Below, in pieces: positions 52,756 through 61,762 of a stretch of 64,000 nucleotides of DNA. Source of the DNA: PLanc-01 sp035342095. Lineage in GTDB: Bacteria; Planctomycetota; Phycisphaerae; Sedimentisphaerales; Anaerobacaceae. A model generated the notes under the pieces. That model had not been told where the DNA came from. It ran no database searches and saw only the letters and a program-made list of their open reading frames with translations. The DNA lies in assembly GCA_035342095.1 (NCBI GenBank), contig DAOQWL010000022.1:1-64000 (forward strand), written 5' to 3'. The translations under genes and the position numbers were made by a program. Position 1 is the stretch's first letter; every line of letters begins with the position of its first letter.

Positions 52756-55700
52756 TCAATGATTGGCCAGCCAGAGAACTTCGTCGTTGGTCAGCGCCAG
52801 ATCGTAGATTCGCACTTCGTCGATCGTCCCGTGGAACCAGTAGTTGTTTTGCCCGATGTCCCATCCGATGGCGAGGTCCTTGGCCGGTGCGATCGTGCCC
52901 GCCGGCGGCGCCGAGGTCAACCAGGTCTGCCCGGTGTCCACGGAGATCTTGTGCAGGTTCTGATCCCGGTCCAGCACGGCGGCCACGAAAACCCACTCTC
53001 CCAGCGGCACCAGGACGAAGGGCGTATCCACTCTCTTGGGCGTTGTGTCTCCCAGCATGAATTTGAAGCCGGCCTGGTTGGCGGTCCCCTGGTTCCGGTC
53101 GGCGCCGACGTAGTATCCGTTGCTGGCGACGGTTCGCTTGGCGACCGCGAGGTCCCAGTTGGTGGTCCCACTGGTCCCTGGCGTCGTGTCCAGACGCGCC
53201 CAGAACGAGATCGAGAAGTTGCCGGTCCCCGGGTTCAGGCTGCTGTCATCCGCGATCTGGACGTAGTCGTCGAATCCGTCGAATTCGAGAGCTTGGCCGC
53301 GGATCCCGGCCGTGTAGACGGCGTCGCCGTTCAACACGCCGTTGTGACCGCTGCCCGAACTGTCGGCGACGTTGCCGTTGAGGGAATAGTAAGCGACCAG
53401 ATTAGCGCGATTGGGCTCTGCCGATGCGCCGGAGTCGGGCGCTACAGGATAGAGTCGGATGTCGTCGAAATACAGAATGCCCTCCGATCCGGAGCCTTCG
53501 ATGCCGATCGTCAGTTCCTCGACCTCTTTCAGGTCGGTCTTCACGGCCGACAGATCGATGTTCCACGCCAGCCAGACCAGGCTCGCGATGTCGGCGCCGT
53601 CGCCGTCATAGGGCACCTTGGTGTTGTTGATCTTGACGTAGAGCTTCCCGGTGTTGTCCATCGCGCCGCGGAAGTACAGGGTGAGCGTCCCGATTCCATA
53701 CTCGGTCCAGTCCTGCGAGTCGGGGAACGACCGCACGGCCTCCGAGTAGAAGGGCGACTTGGTATTGCCATACGTCAACGGCATGGACTGGCGGCCTCCA
53801 TGCACGATGGCCGTCTCCGCGAACGGCGGGTCCCAATGGCCCACCTGCGAGCACGTGCCGTTCTCCCAGCCGTCCACCCAGGTCTGGTAGATTGTGCCCC
53901 CTTCGATATCGGTGTAGCTCTCGAAATCGTCCACGACGATGTACTCAAGCGTGGTGAAGCTCCAGACCTCACCTTCCCAGACCGGGACGGGCGCCGCGTT
54001 GTTGACCTCGTCCACTCTCCAGTAGTAGGTCTGTCCGAGGCTAAGCGTGTCGGTGCTGAAACTGGGTTTGGACACCGTGACGAAGGGCGCCGTGCCGTCG
54101 AGGACTGCCTGTTCGTCGGTGCTCAGGTATACCCTGTGCTCGACGGCCTGCCTGCCCGGGCGCCAGGTCAGAGTCAGTCCCGCGTCCAGATCCACGGCGC
54201 CGCTCTCCGGATCAGGCTGCCTCGCGGCCATCGGGGTATAGAGGAAGCGGACTTCGCTCAGACCGTATTTCTTGAAGATGCCCGTCCAGTTGCTCACAGC
54301 GGTGATTCGGACGTATTTCGCGGCTACGTCGCCGAACGGAACCGTCGTGTTGGCAGCGTAGTTGGCCTTCCCGCTGGCCTGGGCGAATTCCTGATTGCCG
54401 CCCAGACCGATCCACGTGACGCCGTCGAGTGAGTAGGCCACCGTCGCCTCCTTGATTCCCAGGCCGGCCATGGCCTCGATCTCCGAATTGTGGTTCCAGA
54501 CCAGCATCTGGTGGATCGCGTAGACTTTTTCGAATTCATACTGAATCCAGGCCGATTGCCCGTCGCCGATCACGCCGCTGAGCCACATATCGGAGGTGTC
54601 CCTCGAGTGGTGATCGTCGGGATTGAGGCCGGACCCGTTGATCGTGTTGGCGGCTGTCTCCTCGTCGGTGTTGGCGCTCGACGCGGTGGCCGTGATCTTT
54701 GCGCCGGCAAGCGGATAGGCTCGCGGCTCGGTCTCGAAATGCCAAATCTCGCCTTTGAAGACCGTGCGGTCGGGCGCGCCATTGACCTCGTCGACCCGCC
54801 AGTAGTAGGTCTGCCCGTAATCCAGCAGCCGCAGATCGAATTCAGGATTGTCCATATCCTGTCCGTACAGGATGCCCAGCGGATTGGTCCTGGTGGCCGT
54901 CTCGACGTCCGCGGGATTTGCGCCGAAGTACAGATCGTGCGTTTTCGCATACAGTCCCGGCGTCCAGCCCAGAGTGACATCTCGCGGCGCGTCCGCGGCG
55001 CCGTTTCGCGGATACGGGTCCTTTGCCAGCGCCGGGGTCATGCCTTCCTGCAGGATGAGCAGGATCTGACTGTCGGACAAGGCCCGGCTGAAGAGCGCCA
55101 CCTCGTCGATCCGACCGCGGAACCAGTAGTTGTTCTGCCCGATGTCCCATCCGAGCCCGAGGTCCCGGGCCGGCGCGATGGACCCCGTCGGCGGGGTCTG
55201 CGTCGCCCAGGTCAGCCCGCCGTCGACGGAAATCTTCTGCACGTTCTGCATGCGATCCAGGACCGCGGCCACGAACACCCATTCTCCCAGCGGCACGCGC
55301 ACGTAGGGTGTATCCGTCCTGGTGGCGCCGGTGTTTCCCAGCATGAATCGCCATCCCGTTTCCGTCGAAGCTCCCTGATTGCGGTCCGCTCCGATGTAGT
55401 ACCCGGCGCTGCCCGAGTCTCGCTTGGCCACGGCCAGGTCCCAGTTCGTGTCTCCTCGAGTGCCCGCGGTCACATCCACGTTGGCCCAGAGGACGACCGT
55501 GAAGCTGCCGGTCCCGGGGTTGAGCCTTGCGTTCTGTGCGACCTGGACGTAGTCGTCGTAGCCATCGAAGAACAGGCATCCGTTGCGAAGGCCGTCGGCT
55601 CGCCAGACGGGACCATTGACGAGCGCGCCGTCCAGGCCGTTGACGCCCGAGTCCGCGGCCGTCGTGCCCGCGCCTTCGTCGAAACGCCACCAGCCGATGA

Positions 55701-55788
55701 GATTGGGATCGAGCCCGTCTGCCAGGCTCGTCGATGCCAGTCCCAGGGCAAGAACAGTCGTCGTCAGGTACACTCGCAATCTTGACAT
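52756..55788 (-). CDS. LamG/discoidin adhesin-like secreted protein
   Basis: 1010 residues, AAGGAGG before the ATG, and a signal peptide (VYLTTTVLALGLASTSLA). Domain order: LamG (about 28-250), fibronectin-like (TYYWRVDEVNGAPDRTV), F5/8 type C discoidin (about 370-520, WIQYEFEKVYAIHQMLVW), a second fibronectin-like domain, a carbohydrate-binding-like beta domain (about 600-780, DDFESYTDIEGGTIYQTW), and a second LamG (about 790-1005). The two LamG copies share runs such as PLGEWVFVAAVLDR and GWDIGQNNYWF, so they arose by duplication. These are glycan- or protein-binding modules with no enzyme part. The PHP gene follows 31 bases downstream. Confidence 0.88.
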   Translation of the reverse strand: MSRLRVYLTTTVLALGLASTSLADGLDPNLIGWWRFDEGAGTTAADSGVNGLDGALVNGPVWRADGLRNGCLFFDGYDDYVQVAQNARLNPGTGSFTVVLWANVDVTAGTRGDTNWDLAVAKRDSGSAGYYIGADRNQGASTETGWRFMLGNTGATRTDTPYVRVPLGEWVFVAAVLDRMQNVQKISVDGGLTWATQTPPTGSIAPARDLGLGWDIGQNNYWFRGRIDEVALFSRALSDSQILLILQEGMTPALAKDPYPRNGAADAPRDVTLGWTPGLYAKTHDLYFGANPADVETATRTNPLGILYGQDMDNPEFDLRLLDYGQTYYWRVDEVNGAPDRTVFKGEIWHFETEPRAYPLAGAKITATASSANTDEETAANTINGSGLNPDDHHSRDTSDMWLSGVIGDGQSAWIQYEFEKVYAIHQMLVWNHNSEIEAMAGLGIKEATVAYSLDGVTWIGLGGNQEFAQASGKANYAANTTVPFGDVAAKYVRITAVSNWTGIFKKYGLSEVRFLYTPMAARQPDPESGAVDLDAGLTLTWRPGRQAVEHRVYLSTDEQAVLDGTAPFVTVSKPSFSTDTLSLGQTYYWRVDEVNNAAPVPVWEGEVWSFTTLEYIVVDDFESYTDIEGGTIYQTWVDGWENGTCSQVGHWDPPFAETAIVHGGRQSMPLTYGNTKSPFYSEAVRSFPDSQDWTEYGIGTLTLYFRGAMDNTGKLYVKINNTKVPYDGDGADIASLVWLAWNIDLSAVKTDLKEVEELTIGIEGSGSEGILYFDDIRLYPVAPDSGASAEPNRANLVAYYSLNGNVADSSGSGHNGVLNGDAVYTAGIRGQALEFDGFDDYVQIADDSSLNPGTGNFSISFWARLDTTPGTSGTTNWDLAVAKRTVASNGYYVGADRNQGTANQAGFKFMLGDTTPKRVDTPFVLVPLGEWVFVAAVLDRDQNLHKISVDTGQTWLTSAPPAGTIAPAKDLAIGWDIGQNNYWFHGTIDEVRIYDLALTNDEVLWLANH

Positions 55789-56568
55789 GATCGTCCTCCT
55801 TCAAAAGACATGCAGCCTACGCAACTCTCGTCCATCCCGTCGCACACATGAAATCCCCACCTCCGAGAAGCTGCGGGAATGGAAGCACTCTGGTTGATGA
55901 TGTAGAGCATCCATCCCGGCGGGCTGCATACTGCCCCTCCCGCCCGGACCTTGAACCATTCGCCGCAGGTCTATCCAAGGCGTCTTTCCACCATGCATTA
56001 TGGCGTGCCGGTCCCGGTTTGGCAAGGAAAAAGGCCTCCGCGACCAGGGTGATTGCACGTAAGCCGCTCGGTCCGATTCCCATGCAGTTGCCCCGGCCCC
56101 GCGGCGGGTCGGCCGTGGGCAATGCGCCGTGGGGGCCGGGACTTTTTGCGTCTTCCGTCCCATATTATGGCGAGTCGCAATCGTGCCGACGATCCGACGC
56201 AGAAAAGCGTCCGACGGGGGGTGTTTTGTTCGGTTTTTGTTTGGGTTTTTTGGGGGGGCCGGTCGATAGAAGGGAAGCCAACAGAACGGCATTCGAAACA
56301 ACCAGGAAGGACAGGGCGCCAAGGATGGACAGGTACAGAATCGGACGGATCGAACCTGCGTGCAAATTTGGGCCTGGGGGCGACTATCTGAGCGGGTGGC
56401 CGGGTTCCCGGCGGGTGTCCGACGACCCCTCGTCGGGACATCTGACGCGCCTGTTGGAGTCGCTTGCGGAGATCGTAGGCGTGCTGGCGGGAACCCGATG
56501 TGAGAAGATGCCCGCCGGGACGCCTGTCGCAGATCAACCCATTGCCACCGCCAAGGAGAGAACGCAGG
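55789..56568. other. 780-base non-coding region between the LamG gene and lexA
   Basis: Divergent starts flank it. I see a G+C hairpin with a T5 tract at 56091-56147 and a strongly G/T-biased stretch at 56206-56266. An open frame from about 56322 (MDRYRIGRIEPACKFGP) runs into lexA in another frame and is probably not a gene. No tRNA or known RNA structure was recognised. Confidence 0.5.
56091..56147 (+). terminator. rho-independent terminator-like hairpin with no upstream gene
   Basis: CCCGGCCCC (56092-56100) pairs perfectly with GGGGCCGGG (56132-56140), followed by ACTTTTT. It points rightward, but no plus-strand gene lies between 55789 and here, so it may end a small RNA or guard lexA. Confidence 0.5.
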
Positions 56569-57231
56569 ATGCGAGCGAAGGACGCAAACCTCGTCGACGG
56601 TCTCACCCCCAAGCAGCTTCAGGTGCTTCATCACATCGCCGATTTCCAGGGGAACCGCTGCTATTCCCCGACGATAGCCGACCTGGCGTCGGCGCTGAGC
56701 CTGAGCCGAAGCACTGTGTTCGAGCACCTCGCCGAGCTGCAAAGAAAATCGCTGCTCACGACTTCCCCGGGCAGGGCTCGCTCTTTGAAGTTGACCTCCC
56801 GCGGGCGAAGAGTGCTTGAGAGTTCACCTGCCGAGGCGCCCGAAGAGGACGACGTTGCATGCGGGGGAGTCCCGCTGCTGGGGCGCGTTGCGGCGGGCCC
56901 GCCTGTCGAGGCCGTCGAAAACAGAGATACCCTATCGCTGCAATCGTGTTTTGGGACCGGGGACGACCTGTTCGCGCTGCGGGTCTCGGGCGACAGCATG
57001 ATTGAGGACGACATCCAGCCGGGGGATTACGTGATCTGCCGGCGCGCCGAGCAGGCCCAGAACGGCCAGATCGTCGTCGCCCTGGTCCACGAAGGCGAGG
57101 CCACGGTCAAACGCTTCTACAAGGAGCCGGAACGGGCTCGCCTGCAGCCGGCGAATTCGCGATATGAGCCCATCTACTCCGACGACTGTCGCATCGAAGC
57201 AGTGGTCGTCGGTCTGTTGCGGAGGTTCTGA
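56569..57231 (+). CDS. lexA: LexA repressor
   Basis: 220 residues from ATG 56569, with AAGGAGAG about ten bases before it. SOS repressor that self-cleaves when RecA is active. The N-terminal winged helix starts LTPKQLQVLHHIADF and has the recognition helix in LSLSRSTVFEHLAELQRK. The cleavage site is Ala109-Gly110 (LLGRVAAGPP), the nucleophile is Ser143 (RVSGDSMIEDD) and the base is Lys181 (EATVKRFY). All are intact. A longer reading frame to 56500 is unlikely. uvrB, a usual SOS gene, lies at 9544, but I could not find a shared operator. Confidence 0.95.
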   Translation: MRAKDANLVDGLTPKQLQVLHHIADFQGNRCYSPTIADLASALSLSRSTVFEHLAELQRKSLLTTSPGRARSLKLTSRGRRVLESSPAEAPEEDDVACGGVPLLGRVAAGPPVEAVENRDTLSLQSCFGTGDDLFALRVSGDSMIEDDIQPGDYVICRRAEQAQNGQIVVALVHEGEATVKRFYKEPERARLQPANSRYEPIYSDDCRIEAVVVGLLRRF

Positions 57232-57367
57232 ACTCCGTCCTTTGTCCCGGAGTGTCCACATCGGCACAATGATGTTCCTGCGGGCATGGCGGGCGGCCAG
57301 GGTGCCAGTCGGAAGACCGGACGGGACCGCCGGCCGGATGCCAGAGCGAGGGAGAGAGGATGAGTGC

Positions 57368-58738
57368 ATGTACAGACGATCCGCACAAGTCAGAGGACTC
57401 TTTGCCAGCCACGCGATTGTATTTGTATCCCTGCTTTTCATGACCGTCTCGGCAGAGGCGGAAAACTGGCCGCGATTTCGCGGGCCGAACGGACAGGGTC
57501 TCAGCGACGATCCGTCGATCCCGGAGAAATGGGCGCAACCCCAGCACACCTGGAGGATCGAATTGCCGGGCGGGGGGCACTCGTCGCCCGTGGTCTGGGG
57601 GGACAAGGTATTTGTGACTGCGGCGGACAGCAAGGCGATGTCCGGCGTCCTGCTGTGTCTGGACGCCTCCGACGGCCGCGAACTGTGGCGAACGCAGTGC
57701 GACCTGAGCAAGGTGCCGATGAACTCGCTCAACAGCTACGCGAGCGCGACGCCCGCTCTCGACGAGGCACGTGTCTACAGCGTCTGGCCCGGCAAAGACG
57801 AGACCACGCTCGTCGCCCGGGCGCACGACGGCGAACCCGCGTGGACCGCTCGCCTTCCCGGCAGCGGCACGCGCCACGGCATGGGCAGTTCGCCCATCGT
57901 CTGCGAGGATCTGGTCGTCCTTTCGCAGGAGCAGGACAAAGGCAGCCCGGCCAGGTCGAGCGAGTGGTTTGCCTTCGACCGGCGGACCGGGCAACTCCGG
58001 TGGCGACGGGAACATGCGGAGACGTTGGCGGGGTCCTATTCGACGCCGTGCGCGCGTCAGGACCGGGAAGGGCGTGCCCAACTGATCTTCACGAGCTGTC
58101 TGTACGGCGTGGCCGGTGTGGATCTCGGAACCGGTGTGATCCAATGGAAGACCCCGAACGCGCTGCCTGCCCGGGCCGTCAGTTCGCCCGCGTTGGCCGA
58201 CGGGCTGATCGTGGCCAACTGCGGAGAAGGGGGACGAGGCATTCGCATGGCGGTGGTGAAGCCGCCGGGAGGCGACTCGTCGTCCACAGCAACCGAGGTC
58301 TATGCCCTCGACGGCGCAGCGATCTCGTACGTGCCGACGCCGATTGTATTCGAAGGCTGGCTGTTTCTCTTCCTGGACCAGGGCAGAGTGTCATGTCTTC
58401 GCCTGGGCACAGGCGAGACGCTCTGGAGCGAGAAGCCCGCCGGGAAGTATTTCGGGTCGCCGGTCTGTGTGGCGGGCAAACTGTACTGCATCACGGCCGA
58501 TGGCGACGTGGTCGTCCTTCGGGCCGGACCCACGTATGAACTGCTGGCGGTCAATCCATTGGGCGAGAAAAGCCACGCCACCCCTGCGGTAGCGAATGGG
58601 CGAATGTTCCTGCGGACCTTTTCGCATCTGACCTGTGTCGGCGGGGGTGAGCAGAAATCGTCTCGGGCCATGGCCGGTGAGCGGGCCGGATCGGAGATTT
58701 CCGCGGCGGGGTCGAGCCCCGCCCGGCTCATTCCTTGA
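57368..58738 (+). CDS. exported PQQ-like beta-propeller protein
   Basis: 456 residues from ATG 57368, signal peptide (FASHAIVFVSLLFMTVSAEA). Repeating blades with the PQQ/WD-like pattern, for example LLCLDASDGRELWRTQCD, WFAFDRRTGQLRWRRE and VSCLRLGTGETLWSEKP, about seven in all. The opening NWPRFRGPNGQGLSDDPSIP is the usual start of planctomycete propeller proteins of this kind. These often serve as scaffolds rather than true quinoprotein enzymes, and no cofactor ligand set is obvious. Two small genes follow within 500 bases on the same strand. Confidence 0.88.
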   Translation: MYRRSAQVRGLFASHAIVFVSLLFMTVSAEAENWPRFRGPNGQGLSDDPSIPEKWAQPQHTWRIELPGGGHSSPVVWGDKVFVTAADSKAMSGVLLCLDASDGRELWRTQCDLSKVPMNSLNSYASATPALDEARVYSVWPGKDETTLVARAHDGEPAWTARLPGSGTRHGMGSSPIVCEDLVVLSQEQDKGSPARSSEWFAFDRRTGQLRWRREHAETLAGSYSTPCARQDREGRAQLIFTSCLYGVAGVDLGTGVIQWKTPNALPARAVSSPALADGLIVANCGEGGRGIRMAVVKPPGGDSSSTATEVYALDGAAISYVPTPIVFEGWLFLFLDQGRVSCLRLGTGETLWSEKPAGKYFGSPVCVAGKLYCITADGDVVVLRAGPTYELLAVNPLGEKSHATPAVANGRMFLRTFSHLTCVGGGEQKSSRAMAGERAGSEISAAGSSPARLIP

Positions 58739-58756
58739 AGTGGAAGGAGAAGTGCG

Positions 58757-59122
58757 ATGCAGACCAACAGAGGAGAACTGATGCGACGAGGTTTCATCCA
58801 GGCGGCCTCGATGGGCCTGGGAATGGGCGTGACAGTCGCCTCCACCGGGCAATACGCGACGTGGGTCTGCGCGCCGGTGAACCTGGAAAAGGCGTTCTTG
58901 CACTCCTGGCCGTTCTGCAGGCGGTTCCGCGAGATCGAGGCCAAGTACGGCCGAAAGGTCCGGATCAGCACGTTCCACGAGGAGGAATGGACGATCATCG
59001 AGAGTCTGGACCCCGAGGTTCGCGTCGCGGATATCCTCAAGGAGTTCGAGCTCCAGACGCACGAGGAGCACATCCAGGAGGCCGACCGGATGCAGCGCCG
59101 GTGGCTCGAGAAACTCAGATGA
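58757..59122 (+). CDS. small protein with Tat-like start, unknown function
   Basis: 121 residues, with AAGGAGAAG before the ATG, beginning 18 bases after the propeller gene. The N-terminus has an RRGFIQAASMGLGMGVTVAS stretch that resembles a Tat leader, though it may only be a hydrophobic helix. The rest is charged and helical (VADILKEFELQTHEEHIQEA, then DRMQRRWLEKLR). No family recognised. Its spacing implies co-expression with the propeller gene. Confidence 0.65.
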   Translation: MQTNRGELMRRGFIQAASMGLGMGVTVASTGQYATWVCAPVNLEKAFLHSWPFCRRFREIEAKYGRKVRISTFHEEEWTIIESLDPEVRVADILKEFELQTHEEHIQEADRMQRRWLEKLR

Positions 59123-59196
59123 TATGGATTCGAGGGAGTTCTTGCGTGGTCACCGCAGAGGTTCACGCCGCAACGAAAGGAAAGGAGGCAAGTCCA

Positions 59197-59697
59197 ATGT
59201 CGCTGATGAACTGTCCGGAATGTCAACGTGAAGTGTCCGACCAGGCGATGATGTGCCCGCATTGCGGGTATTCGATCCGTGGCGTGTGCGGCTACGAGTA
59301 TCGGTCCGAGCGGGAGTTTCTCGGGGTGCCTCTGGTCCACGTCGTCGGAGGCAAGGGCTTCGATCCTGTCACAGGCAGGCTCCGTATTGCCAAAGGGATC
59401 ATAGCCGTCGGGCCTGTCGCAGTGGGCGGCCTGGCGGTCGGCGGAGCGGCGTTTGGCGTCCTGAGTCTGGGAGGCCTGTCGCTTGGACTGATCGCCGTGG
59501 GCGGCGCCGCTGTCGGCGTGCTACTCGCGATGGGAGGGCTGGCGATTGGCGGAATAGCCATTGGCGGCGCCGCAGTCGGCTGCATTGCCATCGGCGGCGG
59601 GGCGTTCGGAGTCCATGCGCTGGGAGCCAACGCGCAGGACCCCAACATGGTGGAGTTCTTCAACCGCTGGTTCGGACAGGGCCGCTCCGGCGTGTGA
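59197..59697 (+). CDS. zinc-ribbon protein with Gly-rich hydrophobic repeats
   Basis: 166 residues from ATG 59197, with AAAGGAGG eight bases before it. An N-terminal zinc ribbon (MNCPECQREVSDQAMMCPHCGY, four Cys) is followed by a linker and then about 75 residues of near-perfect short-period repeats made of Gly, Ala, Ile and Val (for example GGLAIGGIAIGGAAVGCIAIGG split over residues 118-140). The repeats are very hydrophobic; they may form a membrane or a stacked beta structure. The C-terminus is polar. Such zinc-ribbon/Gly-rich proteins are known as hypothetical families; no function is assigned. Confidence 0.7.
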   Translation: MSLMNCPECQREVSDQAMMCPHCGYSIRGVCGYEYRSEREFLGVPLVHVVGGKGFDPVTGRLRIAKGIIAVGPVAVGGLAVGGAAFGVLSLGGLSLGLIAVGGAAVGVLLAMGGLAIGGIAIGGAAVGCIAIGGGAFGVHALGANAQDPNMVEFFNRWFGQGRSGV

Positions 59698-59711
59698 TGC
59701 GGATTCCAGGG

Positions 59712-59740
59712 TTGTGGTCAGGCGAGGGACATGGTATCCT
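59712..59740 (+). promoter_or_regulatory. possible promoter of the second PHP gene
   Basis: TTGTGG at 59712-59717, a 17-base spacer and TATCCT at 59735-59740 with a TG one base before it (extended -10). It lies 60 bases before the ATG at 59801. Confidence 0.45.
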
Positions 59741-59800
59741 GCAAACGGCCGCGCCGGAGGCCGCGGCAACGAACGACAGATTCGATGAAAGGGTTCTGCG

Positions 59801-60925
59801 ATGAGACGAACGATGTGCTTGCGATTGGCGGTTGTCGGTCTTGTGGTGATACTGCTTGCTGCGGGTGGCGCCCTCGCCCAGGTCCGGCACGAGATCCGCA
59901 TCCCGGACATCGCGGGCTACGTGACGCTCAAGTGCGATTTTCATATGCACACGGTGTTCTCCGACGGGAACGTCTGGCCTACCGTCCGCGTGGATGAAGC
60001 CTGGCGGGAGGGCCTGGACGCGATCTCGATCACGGACCATATCGAGTACCAGCCGCACAAGAACGACATCCCGACCAACCACAATCGGCCCTATGACATC
60101 GCTCTGCCCGCGGCCAAGGACAAGGGCATCCTGCTGATCCGAGGGACCGAGATCACGCGGGACACCCCGCCGGGACACTTCAACGCCCTGTTCCTCGAAG
60201 ACATCAACCCGCTCGACACGAAGGACCTGCTCGATTGCATGGCCGCCGCCGATAAGCAGGGGGCCTTCATCTGGTGGAACCACCCCGACTGGAAGCCCGA
60301 GCACATCGGCTGGTTCGACATCCACACGACGCTCTACGAGAAGAAGTACATGCGAGGGATTGAGGTCGTCAATGGAGACACGTACTCCACCAACGCGCAC
60401 AACTGGGCCCTGGAGAAGGATTTGACCTTCATGGCCAATTCGGACATCCATGCCCCGTCGCTGGTGGAGGTCTCGACGGCGGAAAAGCACCGTCCCATGA
60501 CGCTGGTCTTCGCAAAGGAGAAGACAATCCCCGCGGTGAAGGAGGCCCTCGAAGCCGGGCGGACCGCCATCTGGTTCGAGGACAAGATCATCGGCTGCCG
60601 GGAGTATCTGGAACTCCTCTTCGTTGCTGCGGTGCGAATCACCGATATCCAACGCGAGGGCAAAGCCGTGCGGTTCACGATCCGCAACGGGTCGGTGGTG
60701 CCGATGGACCTGGAGAAAGCGGAGGGCCCGGGCCCGAAGAACGTGACCCTGCCGCCCGACTCACTGCTGCGGGTCCGCCTGAATGCCTCCGGCCCGGAGG
60801 AAACGCTGAAACTGTCCTATGTGGCGAAGAATTTCCTCGTCGCGCCGGGGACGGGGTTGCCCGTGAGTTTCACCATTGCCGGCGCGATGAAGGTCGAGAT
60901 CGGCGTGGGAATGGGCCAATGGTGA
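59801..60925 (+). CDS. exported PHP-domain phosphoesterase (2)
   Basis: 374 residues from ATG 59801, signal peptide (LAVVGLVVILLAAGGALAQ). PHP motifs are KCDFHMHTVFSDGNVW, ISITDHIEYQPH, RGTEITRD, WWNHPDW and MANSDIHAPS, a full metal set. The C-terminal third is beta-rich, as in the paralogue at 51537. Activity on phosphate esters is the family norm; the substrate is unknown. It probably has its own promoter and is transcribed towards a DUF2959 gene read from the other strand. Confidence 0.88.
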   Translation: MRRTMCLRLAVVGLVVILLAAGGALAQVRHEIRIPDIAGYVTLKCDFHMHTVFSDGNVWPTVRVDEAWREGLDAISITDHIEYQPHKNDIPTNHNRPYDIALPAAKDKGILLIRGTEITRDTPPGHFNALFLEDINPLDTKDLLDCMAAADKQGAFIWWNHPDWKPEHIGWFDIHTTLYEKKYMRGIEVVNGDTYSTNAHNWALEKDLTFMANSDIHAPSLVEVSTAEKHRPMTLVFAKEKTIPAVKEALEAGRTAIWFEDKIIGCREYLELLFVAAVRITDIQREGKAVRFTIRNGSVVPMDLEKAEGPGPKNVTLPPDSLLRVRLNASGPEETLKLSYVAKNFLVAPGTGLPVSFTIAGAMKVEIGVGMGQW

Positions 60926-60951
60926 ACGGCCGGACGCCAAACCAGCCGCGA

Positions 60952-61605
60952 CTACTCCTTGCTCATGGCCTTGATGAACTCGCTGGCCTCGTCGATTGAC
61001 GCCTCCATGGCTGCAACCAGGGAGGACACGTCGGTCCGAACCGAAACCAACTCGTCTTCGAGCGAGCCGATGGCTTGGGCATTGAGGTTGTGCTTGAGGA
61101 ACAGAACTTGGTCGCGGAAGGCGTCCAGGACCGGCGCGATTCGCGTCTCCGCCTGGCGCATCGCCTCGATCAGGCGGGCGTAGCGAGCCTGCGTCTGTTC
61201 GAGTTTCCGTTGGCTTTCCCGTTTGAGATTGGCGTTGGTGTACTGATCGATTTCCTTCTCCCACTCGCGGAACAGCGCCTTGGCGACCTCCTCGACGTTG
61301 CCGATCCTCGTGTGGACCGTCTTGGCCTTCTCCTCGCTGCGTTCACACTCGGATTTCAGTCGTTTGTAGGTGGTCTCCAGTTCCCCGCCTTGGTAGCCGA
61401 CCACGGCGGTGAATTGCTCGAGGGCGGTCAGGAACTGTTTCTTGGCCTGTTCCTGGGCGGTCTGGGCCTCCTGCACGCGGTCGACGAGGATGTCCCGCTT
61501 GTGGTAGCCGAACTTCTCCATGGTCGAGTAGTAGGTGCTCTTGCAGCCTGTCAGGACCGCCAGTATGCCGAGGATTGTTGCCGTTTGGCGTGCGAGCCGT
61601 TTCAT
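60952..61605 (-). CDS. DUF2959-family lipoprotein
   Basis: 217 residues, AAGGGG before the ATG at 61605. Lipoprotein signal with Cys21 (LGILAVLTGC). The mature protein starts KSTYYSTMEKFGYHKRDILV, the signature start of DUF2959, and is nearly all alpha-helix with heptad-like segments (RVQEAQTAQEQAKKQFLTAL), so probably a coiled coil in the envelope. The function of the family is not known. It is convergent with the second PHP gene. Confidence 0.85.
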   Translation of the reverse strand: MKRLARQTATILGILAVLTGCKSTYYSTMEKFGYHKRDILVDRVQEAQTAQEQAKKQFLTALEQFTAVVGYQGGELETTYKRLKSECERSEEKAKTVHTRIGNVEEVAKALFREWEKEIDQYTNANLKRESQRKLEQTQARYARLIEAMRQAETRIAPVLDAFRDQVLFLKHNLNAQAIGSLEDELVSVRTDVSSLVAAMEASIDEASEFIKAMSKE

Positions 61606-61725
61606 CGTCTTGCCCCTTCAATCGTCGATTCGAATTGGCGTCGAACGGGCCTATTCTACGCCGCAGTCTCGCGGGTTCCAAGGAAAATGGTCCCACGGAT
61701 GAAACCGGATGAGCCCAAAAAGGCG

Positions 61726-61753
61726 TTGCATGTCCGTTCGGGCCGGGTACACT
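61726..61753 (+). promoter_or_regulatory. promoter close to the ribF start codon
   Basis: TTGCAT at 61726-61731, a 16-base spacer and TACACT at 61748-61753. Nine bases separate it from the ATG at 61763, so the leader would be about three bases. Confidence 0.5.
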
Positions 61754-61762
61754 GGTCGGGTC

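Noticed and set aside
56322..56819. A plus-strand reading frame starting MDRYRIGRIEPACKFGP upstream of lexA
   Set aside because: It would overlap lexA by about 250 bases in another frame and has no ribosome site or motif. Codon use is plausible only in its first part, so a short gene cannot be fully excluded.
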